Of a stretch of 8,002 nt of DNA, positions 1 to 5,647 are shown in pieces; the stretch's first letter is position 1; each line of letters begins with the position of its first letter. This stretch comes from Chloroflexota bacterium (GTDB lineage: Bacteria > Chloroflexota > Dehalococcoidia > UBA1151 > UBA1328), in assembly GCA_002687335.1 (NCBI GenBank), contig NYZY01000088.1, positions 1 through 8,002 on the forward strand, in the 5' to 3' direction. The notes under the pieces were generated by a model. It saw only the letters and a list, made by a program, of their open reading frames with translations, ran no database searches and was not told the DNA's origin. A program made the translations under genes and the position numbers.

Positions 1-1002
1 CTAATCACACTTTTAGGTTGTTCTTTTATCTACCTCATCCTCACGAGGAAAAATAAAGAGGGGGTTGAGCAGATCAGGTTACTTAAAGATCGTATTTCAG
101 GAGAAGCTAGCGCAAGCAGAATCCTGCAGGGTGTCAAATTATTCAACAGAGATGATGCAAGCAGTGCAGAGTCCCGATTGGCAGTGGCAGCAAGAACAGC
201 AACCAATTACGACGCAGCTATTATTTTCAATCTACAACATGCACATGGTGCCCTGGTTCCCTCACATTGGAGCTACGAAGGACAACTGAATAATATCGAA
301 GCAGAATTTGAGCCTCTAGCAGAGAGTTCACCAGGAGCATCAGCTATCAAACAAGGCTCAGCAATCGTAATGTCAAGCAACCACCCTGAAGCAGTTTCAA
401 TTCCGACATGGGCGAGGCATTCAGGATTCACCCAGGGCATAGTTTCTCCCATTTTCGATGGTCTAGACACTGTTGGGGTGGTATATGCATTGAACAAAAA
501 AACAACATTGCCGACTCTACTCGAAATCGAACAACTCGAATTGATTTTGAGCTTCAGGTCCATCATTTCATCCAGCAATACGTCCGGCATGTTTAAAGAA
601 GGATTTCGGACTTTCGATGTTACAAACACTCCGGAGGTCGATAAAAGGAACCCAGAAAAAACAATCAAAAACCTGACAATCGGACCCTTCTCACTTAATG
701 CAGAATTGGGTCAAATGGAATTATCAGGCACCGCAATTTCACTATCACCCACCGAGTTTCTCCTCATGCACGCACTCGCCTCTTCAAGCGGCATGCCGGT
801 CTCACCAACGATATTGATGAGCACCTGTTGGGAAGAAGGTGCCCGACCATCTGAACGTGCTTTGGACGTGGCGATATTCCGCCTACGTAAGAAGCTCAAA
901 ACCATCCTGGCACACACGGGGTTAATCAAAACTGTGAGGGGCAGCGGTTACATGTTCGATACGTCTAGCATAAAAGTAGATTCTGCAGCCACAGCACTTT
1001 AA
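1..1002 (+). CDS. Membrane-anchored GAF-like / OmpR-type winged-helix transcription regulator (5' end outside window)
   Basis: The frame is open from base 1 to the TAA at 1000-1002, giving 333 visible residues, so the gene begins left of the window. The TTG at 178 is only an internal codon. In order: a hydrophobic stretch at about residues 1-15 (LITLLGCSFIYLILT) followed by RKNK, which reads as the end of a transmembrane helix with its C-terminal side in the cytoplasm. A GAF-like sensor region follows (about residues 35-187, including GIVSPIFDGLDTVGVVYAL), then a short linker. Last is a Trans_reg_C winged helix (about residues 225-320) with LSPTEFLLMHAL, the recognition-helix region RALDVAIFRLRKKLK and the wing TVRGSGYMF. 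No receiver domain is visible, so it is probably a one-component regulator sensing a small molecule or membrane state; this is inferred. The winged helix is secure, the GAF assignment moderate. Missing upstream sequence could hold more membrane or sensory domains. It converges on the FtsZ-like gene. Confidence 0.8.
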   Translation, partial: LITLLGCSFIYLILTRKNKEGVEQIRLLKDRISGEASASRILQGVKLFNRDDASSAESRLAVAARTATNYDAAIIFNLQHAHGALVPSHWSYEGQLNNIEAEFEPLAESSPGASAIKQGSAIVMSSNHPEAVSIPTWARHSGFTQGIVSPIFDGLDTVGVVYALNKKTTLPTLLEIEQLELILSFRSIISSSNTSGMFKEGFRTFDVTNTPEVDKRNPEKTIKNLTIGPFSLNAELGQMELSGTAISLSPTEFLLMHALASSSGMPVSPTILMSTCWEEGARPSERALDVAIFRLRKKLKTILAHTGLIKTVRGSGYMFDTSSIKVDSAATAL

Positions 1003-1055
1003 ATATTGGTACGTTTTACCTACCGCAACCAACACGTTTTTTAGCTTCAAGAATA

Positions 1056-1086
1056 AACGCCGCATTGGAACGTATCATGCGGCGTT
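1056..1086. terminator. 10-bp perfect hairpin between convergent genes
   Basis: AACGCCGCAT (1056-1065) and ATGCGGCGTT (1077-1086) are exact reverse complements around an 11-nt loop. The hairpin sits in the 138-bp gap between two convergent stop codons, which is the usual place for a bidirectional terminator. Neither side has a clean run of U, so it may act by another mechanism or as an mRNA-end stabiliser. A second, weaker stem (GCCGA 1097-1101 with TCGGC 1111-1115) lies just to the right. Confidence 0.5.
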
Positions 1087-1140
1087 ATGTGTGACGGCCG
1101 AGAAAATATATCGGCTCCAACCTTTTCATACATTTCTTAT

Positions 1141-2196
1141 TTAACCGGTCGGCAAAAGTATTGGGGCACGTCTTCGAACAGGAGTGGGATTTTCGAAAAT
1201 CAGTAATGATGCTTTACTTGACAAGTCATTGAAGTTATTGAGCTCAGATGGTTCGCGCGCCGGCTCCGTATCATTCCCAATCAACATAGCCGTTACGCGA
1301 ACGTCAAGTCCGAATGACATTTCACGTTGAGTCGACATTTTTATTTCGGCATCAGGTCCAACAACTCCCCGCACGACACTAAAAGCTTCAGCCGCCTGCC
1401 CTACTGAAAATCCAATACCACCTTGAATGTGTAGAAGTACACTTTTTGTCACTTTAGGTATCATCGAATAGTCGGCTAACGCCTGTAAAGCTGCGGACCG
1501 CCCTGCATGCAAACCCGTTGCAGTGGCTGAAACTACTGATGATTCGTCACTAGCAACGAGATTACGCTTTACTTCTTTGGCGCAATTTTCTGAAGCGGAT
1601 AACACGTTCAAAACATCTTGAACAATATTGGTCATAGCACGACCCGCATCTTCTAATGCTTCACGAACAGGCACTCTATCTCCGTAGGGGTTACACAGTT
1701 CATCGTTTTTCATAACTAATACAGTATCTGAGATGTTACGCAAGCGTTTGAGAGCCTTTCTCGCCGCGTTAGTCCTGATCCTACCTTCAAACTCAAACGG
1801 CATATTAACCGAAGATATCGTCAGCGCACCAGATTCACGAGCTGTCTCTGCTACCAAAGGAGCGACAACAGATCCCATCCAGCGACCTAAGCCAGCGAGG
1901 ATCAGTATGACATCAGCTCCCTGCATAAAAGAGCGAACTCGATCTGACATCTCTACATATTGTGCGTACAAATGATCAATCTCAGAACGCTCTCCGTCTC
2001 CTAATGGAAGGTACAGCAATTGAGCATTTCCAATACGTTCTTCAGTTTTAATATCCCTATCCAGATTAAGCACATCTACGGAATTTGGCAGGAGCGCAGC
2101 GAGACGTTCTGAAGAAGAGCAACCAGCGCCACCAACACCAACTACTTTGAGAGTCAATGTTTTTTGTGCAGAAACTGAATTTAGGTTCGTAATCAT
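1141..2196 (-). CDS. Divergent FtsZ/tubulin-fold protein with degraded GTPase motifs
   Basis: The 351-residue product aligns by eye with FtsZ over most of its length. The Rossmann start LKVVGVGGAG (residues 16-25) matches KVIGVGGAG, ILAGLG begins the T4 region, and VAPLVAETARESGALT then NMPFEFEGR matches the FtsZ core. LRNISDTVLVMKNDEL matches the region ending in IPND, and GPDAEIKMS...LDVRVTAMLIG matches the C-terminal activation domain. The tubulin signature GGGTGTG is replaced by GRWMGSV (104-110). The T7 loop that supplies catalytic acidic residues (NxDxxD) reads roughly NCAKEVKRN (204-212), without those aspartates. The C-terminal linker is short and ends in RRRAPILLP, unlike the usual FtsZ tail. 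It is therefore probably a paralogue with weak or no GTPase activity, perhaps a membrane-remodelling or regulatory FtsZ-like protein; this role is inferred. The start at 2196 leaves 16 residues before KVVG, as in FtsZ, and has a weak GGA nine bases upstream. An in-frame ATG at 2286 would add 30 residues but lacks a ribosome site. Confidence 0.8.
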   Translation of the reverse strand: MITNLNSVSAQKTLTLKVVGVGGAGCSSSERLAALLPNSVDVLNLDRDIKTEERIGNAQLLYLPLGDGERSEIDHLYAQYVEMSDRVRSFMQGADVILILAGLGRWMGSVVAPLVAETARESGALTISSVNMPFEFEGRIRTNAARKALKRLRNISDTVLVMKNDELCNPYGDRVPVREALEDAGRAMTNIVQDVLNVLSASENCAKEVKRNLVASDESSVVSATATGLHAGRSAALQALADYSMIPKVTKSVLLHIQGGIGFSVGQAAEAFSVVRGVVGPDAEIKMSTQREMSFGLDVRVTAMLIGNDTEPAREPSELNNFNDLSSKASLLIFENPTPVRRRAPILLPTG

Positions 2197-2363
2197 GTTT
2201 ATTTTTCCATATCTGAGAGTGCAATCAGCATCATCGGCTGGACCTAAAATTAGCACAAGTGTTCTGGCAATTGGGACACTTTCCATAACTGATTACGAAC
2301 ATTTGTGCTTATTCACACGATCACAGGTAAAAATCAGTTGCCAAAGGTCGTTGTAAACCTTGT

Positions 2364-2391
2364 TTGACAACCAATAAATGAAAAATATCAA
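2364..2391 (+). promoter_or_regulatory. Candidate sigma70-type promoter upstream of the 12-bp repeats
   Basis: A perfect -35 hexamer TTGACA (2364-2369) is followed after 16 bases by TATCAA (2386-2391), a 4 of 6 match to the -10 consensus. Transcription would start near 2398 and run through the tandem repeat to the hairpin at 2473-2504. The -10 is mediocre in AT-rich DNA, so this is suggestive only. Confidence 0.3.
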
Positions 2392-2417
2392 CCGATCTAA
2401 AGTGACCGCAATACATA

Positions 2418-2453
2418 GGGGACGACCAAGGGGACGACCAAGGGGACGACCAA
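2418..2453. repeat. Perfect tandem repeat, 3 x 12 bp (GGGGACGACCAA)
   Basis: Three exact, head-to-tail copies of GGGGACGACCAA occupy 2418-2429, 2430-2441 and 2442-2453, with no partial copies at either side. The G-rich unit stands out against AT-rich surroundings. On the plus strand one frame would read RGRP three times, which resembles an AT-hook core, but nothing else supports translation. Confidence 0.9.
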
Positions 2454-2472
2454 GTCAATCATCTGCTTGGAG

Positions 2473-2504
2473 AAATTATTTCCGAACTCACGGAATAATT
2501 TTTT
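2473..2504. terminator. Terminator-like hairpin after the aminotransferase gene
   Basis: AAATTATTTCCG (2473-2484) pairs with CGGAATAATTT (2491-2501), with one bulged T and a six-base loop, and a T-run covers 2499-2504. On the minus strand it lies about 20-50 bases beyond the aminotransferase stop, the expected position for its terminator. On the plus strand the T-run follows the stem more cleanly, so it could also end a transcript coming from 2398. Confidence 0.5.
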
Positions 2505-2522
2505 ATATCCACATGTACGAAT

Positions 2523-3683
2523 TTACAAAATCGTTCGCAACCGTTCGATTGCTTCTTGTAAATTCTCCTGAGAGTTCGCAAAAGAAATACGAACGTACCC
2601 ATCCCCATATTGGCCGAATGCCGTGCCTGCCAATAAGGCAACCCCAGCGTCATACATTGCCTTTTCAGCGAACTCCTGGGAACTCAATCCAGTTCCGCGA
2701 ATATTTGGGAACGCGTAGAACGCACCCTTGGGCTCCGGGCAAGTTATCCCTGGAAGTGAGTTCAGGCCTTCAACAACGAGATCGCGTCGTTTGGTAAATT
2801 CCTCCATCATCATCCAGACAGAATCCTGAGGCCCTTCCAGTGCCGCTATCGCTGCCATTTGACTAAATACCGACGTACAGGAAACGCTGTTAGTCATGAG
2901 ACGCACGATAGGTTCAACTAAAAAGTCAGGAAACACTCCATACCCCAAGCGCCATCCCGTCATCGCATAACTCTTTGAGAATCCGTCTAAGATTACCGTT
3001 CGATCACGCATACCAGAGAATTTGGTTATCGATACATGTTCTTGATCACCGTAATACATATCCTTATATATTTCGTCAGCCATAACAACGATGTCATTCT
3101 CAAGTACGATTTCGGCAATTCGTTTAAGATCTGTTTCAGGAATGACACTTCCACAAGGATTGTTAGGTGAATTAACGATCATGAGTTTGGTACGGGGCGT
3201 CACAAGCGATTTGAGATCGTCAATATCCGCGTTATACCCAGTCTCTTCATTCAATTGCATTGGTACTGGAGTACCACCCATATACCTAATCATCGATTCG
3301 TAAATAGGAAAGCCTGGATTCGGGTAGATAACCTCGTCACCCTCTTCAACCAAAGCCATGATTGTGAAGAACATAACGGGTTTGCCGCCTGGTGTCACGA
3401 TGACATTATCTGCAGAAACTTTATAGCCTTGCCGTTCTGTCTGATGCTTGGCGATAGACTCACGAAGTTCAAGCTGACCTGCTGAAGGACCATAGTGAGT
3501 GAATCCATCATCAAGAGCCTTTTTAGCAGCATCTCGGATATGCAGAGGAGTGTCGAAATCTGGCTCACCAATCTCGAGATGAATAATCGATTTACCTTGG
3601 CGTTCGAGTTCTTTGGCTTTAGCAAGGGTCTCGAACGCTGTTTCAGTACCTAGATTTGCTTGTCGAGATGCGAGCTGTGCCAA
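2523..3683 (-). CDS. Class I/II PLP-dependent aminotransferase (aspartate aminotransferase-like)
   Basis: A 386-residue protein of normal length for the subfamily Ib aminotransferases. These move an amino group between an amino acid and a 2-oxo acid in the cytoplasm. Visible motifs are HLEIGEPDFDTP (35-46), FTHYGPSAGQ (61-70), YPNPGFPIYESM (120-131), NSPNNPCG (171-178) with the substrate/PLP Asn, MADEIY (201-206) with the Asp that contacts the pyridine nitrogen, and GFSKSYAMTGWRLGY (234-248) with the PLP lysine at K237. YVRISFA (363-369) has the arginine that binds the substrate carboxylate (R365). All expected catalytic residues are present. The start is TTG (3683): an in-frame stop lies six codons upstream, no other start fits, and the opening LASRQANLGTETAFETLAKA is typical. 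No strong ribosome site is visible. Substrate could be aspartate, alanine or another amino acid and cannot be fixed from sequence. It is divergent from the aldolase gene. Confidence 0.93.
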   Translation of the reverse strand: MAQLASRQANLGTETAFETLAKAKELERQGKSIIHLEIGEPDFDTPLHIRDAAKKALDDGFTHYGPSAGQLELRESIAKHQTERQGYKVSADNVIVTPGGKPVMFFTIMALVEEGDEVIYPNPGFPIYESMIRYMGGTPVPMQLNEETGYNADIDDLKSLVTPRTKLMIVNSPNNPCGSVIPETDLKRIAEIVLENDIVVMADEIYKDMYYGDQEHVSITKFSGMRDRTVILDGFSKSYAMTGWRLGYGVFPDFLVEPIVRLMTNSVSCTSVFSQMAAIAALEGPQDSVWMMMEEFTKRRDLVVEGLNSLPGITCPEPKGAFYAFPNIRGTGLSSQEFAEKAMYDAGVALLAGTAFGQYGDGYVRISFANSQENLQEAIERLRTIL

Positions 3684-3948
3684 GAGTAAGCAGCCTGTTC
3701 AACTTAGTTTGTAGTGTGAAATTTATTTGAATTCATTAACCGATAACTACCCAGTAAGCTGTATTGTGAATGATTAACGAATTCGCCAGAAGACAAAAAT
3801 TCTCTTCCAGTGCCGGAGGCATGTCAATATCCGATTGGGCAATGTTAGGTGCACCAAACGACAATCATTGCGAGTATTTTTGATAAAACATGGATAATCG
3901 CAGGCCGACTAGTGCCAAGTTATGATCTGAACCGGAGCGTCTTAAATT
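3684..3948. promoter_or_regulatory. Divergent promoter region between aminotransferase and aldolase genes
   Basis: This 265-bp gap separates two divergently transcribed genes and so should hold promoters for both. It contains an imperfect inverted repeat GAATTCATTAACC (3729-3741) / GATTAACGAATTC (3772-3784), matching at 11 of 13 positions with a 30-bp spacer. This could be an operator for the aminotransferase. TATGAT at 3921-3926 is a possible -10 for the aldolase, though no good -35 precedes it. A 20-codon frame at 3821-3883 has GGAGG only one base before its ATG and is probably not translated. Confidence 0.45.
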
Positions 3949-4719
3949 ATGAGCCATATTCGCCATAACCGAATGAAACAAATCATCAAATCGGGCAAGC
4001 CTGCATATGGGGTGTCCGTTCAGTTCCCATCACCAGAGATAGTCGAAATGATTGGGGAACTGAACTTTGATTGGGTGATGCTCGATGCAGAGCACGGGTC
4101 AATCACAGCAGACAACATCGGACCAATGATCATGGCTGCCGAAATTCGTGGGCTTACGCCAATAGTCCGCCCTGAGAATAACGACCCATCAGTGATCAAC
4201 AAATACTTGGACCGAGGGGCCATGGGCGTACAAGTACCCCACATCAATACAGCCGATGAAGCTCGTGCAGTAGTAGATGCGTGCCTATATCACCCGCAAG
4301 GAATGCGAGGTCTCGGTGGCGGAAGAATGGCTGATTTCGGATGGGGATCTCCGGTATCAGAGTATGTCAAAAGCGCAAACAGTGAGATGTTGGTATGTGT
4401 TCAAATCGAAGACGTGATTGCCGTCGAAAATCTTGATGAAATATTGGACGTGCAAAATATTGATGTGTTTTTCGTAGGGCCAACCGATCTTGCACAATCA
4501 ATGGGGCATCCAGGAAACAATGGTCATCCAGATGTTGTACAAGCCATCAAGGATGTATTCGATAGAATCCATGCCTCAGGCCACGCTTCGGGCACACCAG
4601 GCTCAGCGGAGCAAGCGCAAAAAAATACACAAACCGGCATCATGTACCACTACACCCATATCCCGACATTCATGAGTTCTTACGGTCGCCATTTCATGGA
4701 AATAGTTGGACGTATATAA
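3949..4719 (+). CDS. HpcH/HpaI-type class II aldolase
   Basis: A 256-residue protein with the (beta/alpha)8 fold of metal-dependent pyruvate aldolases. Such enzymes cleave or form 4-hydroxy-2-oxo acids such as 2,4-dihydroxyheptanedioate or 2-keto-3-deoxy sugars. Motifs in order: FDWVMLDAEHG (40-50) with the catalytic His49, PIVRPENND (71-79) with Arg74 for the carboxylate, GAMGVQVPHI (90-99), HPQGMRGLGGGR (115-126), VQIED (151-155) with metal ligand Glu154, and FFVGPTDLAQSMGHPG (174-189) with metal ligand Asp180. The 26-residue spacing between Glu154 and Asp180 equals that of E. coli HpaI (E149, D175). The C-terminus (IMYHYTHIPTFMSSYGRHFM) departs from the usual family ending, which hints at a different substrate or oligomer contact. 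The ATG at 3949 has GGAG 11 bases upstream. It probably shares an mRNA with the methyltransferase 15 bases downstream. The true substrate is unknown. Confidence 0.92.
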   Translation: MSHIRHNRMKQIIKSGKPAYGVSVQFPSPEIVEMIGELNFDWVMLDAEHGSITADNIGPMIMAAEIRGLTPIVRPENNDPSVINKYLDRGAMGVQVPHINTADEARAVVDACLYHPQGMRGLGGGRMADFGWGSPVSEYVKSANSEMLVCVQIEDVIAVENLDEILDVQNIDVFFVGPTDLAQSMGHPGNNGHPDVVQAIKDVFDRIHASGHASGTPGSAEQAQKNTQTGIMYHYTHIPTFMSSYGRHFMEIVGRI

Positions 4720-4734
4720 AGGCATGTCCAAATC

Positions 4735-5526
4735 GTGGCAATGAACTACTCTGCCTGGGCAGATTGGTACGATATTTTTTACTCTGGAGCCGATCCTGCT
4801 GAACTCAATTTCTATCAGGGTATATGCAAAGCTATACAAGGGCCTATTCTTGAAATAGGCGTAGGAACCGGGCGAGTTTCTTTGCCACTCGCACAGGCAG
4901 GCATGGAAATAGTTGGCATTGATCTGTTCGAACCCATGCTCAAGGTCGCCCAACGAAAAGCTTTAGCGGTTGCACCTCTAAAGGGCAGTCTCAATTTGAT
5001 ACAGGCTGACATGCGAAATTTCGACTTGCAACGCCAATTCCCCATCGTAATAATGCCGGCCCGAACATTGCTGTTGGCCACCACGGAAGAAGACCAGTTA
5101 CGTACTTTATGTTGTGCTGCAAACCACCTCACTTCAGGAGGGACAATGGCATTCAACCTGTTCTACCCTGACCCCGAGATGCTAGCCGAAGATCCTGAAG
5201 AAGAATTTCTACTCGAAGTGGTGGAAAAGCCTGAGGGCGGGAGGTATGTACTAACAGCCAAAAATCATTTCGATACAGTCACACAATTAAATCACGGGAC
5301 CCAAATAGCTGAAGAACTTGACCAAAATGGAAATTCCCTACGCCGGCAAGAATTAGATGTACTAGTCCGCTATCTTCACCCTGAACAAGTTATTAGCCTA
5401 TGTGACCTTGTTGGTCTGGAAATTCTCGAGATGTGGGGAGATTTCGAAGGCCATGAATTGAATGAGGACAGTGAAGAAATAGTCGTCTTAGCGAGGCATA
5501 CAGAGTCCAAACTAACAATCACATAA
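4735..5526 (+). CDS. Class I SAM-dependent methyltransferase
   Basis: A 263-residue soluble protein of the class I Rossmann methyltransferase fold. The N-terminus (NYSAWADWYDIFYSG) is the usual small-molecule methyltransferase opening. SAM-binding motif I is ILEIGVGTGRVSLPLA (38-53), the acidic end of strand 2 is GIDLFEPML (61-69), and QADMRNF (90-96) is the adenine-contact motif. A possible motif IV lies around IVIMPARTLLLATT (104-117), followed by the beta-rich C-terminal half. The acceptor cannot be read from sequence; a small carboxylated or hydroxylated metabolite is as likely as a tRNA or protein. It begins 15 bases after the aldolase stop, so the two are probably co-transcribed. The start is uncertain: GTG at 4735 or ATG at 4741 (removing two residues); neither has a good ribosome site, the nearest being AAAGG at 4718-4722. 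Confidence 0.88.
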   Translation: MAMNYSAWADWYDIFYSGADPAELNFYQGICKAIQGPILEIGVGTGRVSLPLAQAGMEIVGIDLFEPMLKVAQRKALAVAPLKGSLNLIQADMRNFDLQRQFPIVIMPARTLLLATTEEDQLRTLCCAANHLTSGGTMAFNLFYPDPEMLAEDPEEEFLLEVVEKPEGGRYVLTAKNHFDTVTQLNHGTQIAEELDQNGNSLRRQELDVLVRYLHPEQVISLCDLVGLEILEMWGDFEGHELNEDSEEIVVLARHTESKLTIT

Positions 5527-5545
5527 CTATTGTTGAGGAAGGCCT

Positions 5546-5647
5546 ATGAGTGGTCCAACAAATGACTCTGCCGCTAAAATCCCGCCGTTTTATCACAAAC
5601 ATTTTCTAGCGGCTCCCCAGCTGAAAATTTTCGTAGGTTTGCCTTAA
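5546..5647 (+). CDS. Possible small ORF with strong ribosome site (33 codons, unrecognised)
   Basis: GAGGAAGG at 5535-5542 is the best Shine-Dalgarno sequence seen on the plus strand here. GAGGA ends six bases before an ATG at 5546, just after the methyltransferase stop. The frame gives 33 residues starting MSGPTNDSAAKIPPFYHKHF and ends at a TAA (5645-5647) inside the antisense strand of the dehydrogenase gene. I recognise no homology. It could be a real short peptide, the remnant of a third operon gene that was cut off by rearrangement, or chance. The overlap with a well-conserved antisense gene argues for remnant or chance. Confidence 0.2.
   Translation: MSGPTNDSAAKIPPFYHKHFLAAPQLKIFVGLP

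Larger units (their letters stand above)
2398..2504 (+). ncRNA. Candidate small RNA carrying three GGGGACGACCAA repeats
   Basis: The segment is bounded on the left by a plausible promoter (TTGACA at 2364) and on the right by a hairpin ending in a T-run. It would give an RNA of about 105 nt. Each repeat carries a CCAAG that could pair with the single CTTGG at 2466-2470, so alternative stems are possible. No convincing coding frame with a ribosome site lies inside. I recognise no known RNA family. The boundaries are inferred, and the element could instead be part of an untranslated region of a minus-strand transcript running from the aminotransferase gene towards the FtsZ-like gene. Confidence 0.25.
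2197..2522. other. Intergenic stretch with tandem repeat, inverted repeats and hairpin
   Basis: This gap lies between the start of the FtsZ-like gene and the end of the aminotransferase gene, both on the minus strand. It holds an 11-bp inverted repeat (2185-2195 / 2290-2300), an imperfect hairpin GTTGT-AAAC (2350-2358) with GTTTGACAAC (2362-2371), a 3 x 12-bp tandem repeat and a terminator-like hairpin. An alternative upstream start for the FtsZ-like protein (2286) would place 2197-2286 in its coding region. A plus-strand frame opening at 2378 reads through the repeat as RGRP units but runs antisense into the aminotransferase gene and has no ribosome site. I do not call it a gene. Confidence 0.6.

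Noticed and set aside
178..1002. A regulator gene starting at the TTG at 178
   Set aside because: The same frame is open to base 1 and carries a membrane segment and the front of the GAF-like domain, so the start lies outside the window.
1141..2286. FtsZ-like protein starting at the ATG at 2286
   Set aside because: The extra 30 residues have no counterpart in FtsZ and no ribosome site precedes that ATG; the ATG at 2196 matches the usual FtsZ N-terminus. It is kept as an alternative only.
2378..2797. Plus-strand frame with RGRPRGRPRGRP resembling an AT-hook protein
   Set aside because: It has no ribosome site, most of it is antisense to the aminotransferase, and the RGRP units are simply the translation of the 12-bp repeat.
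3821..3883. 20-codon frame preceded by GGAGG
   Set aside because: The GGAGG lies only one base from the ATG, too close for normal initiation, and the product shows no recognisable feature.
5527..5573. Terminator in the gap between methyltransferase and dehydrogenase
   Set aside because: Only a six-base AGGCCT palindrome is present; there is no stem with a T-run on either strand.
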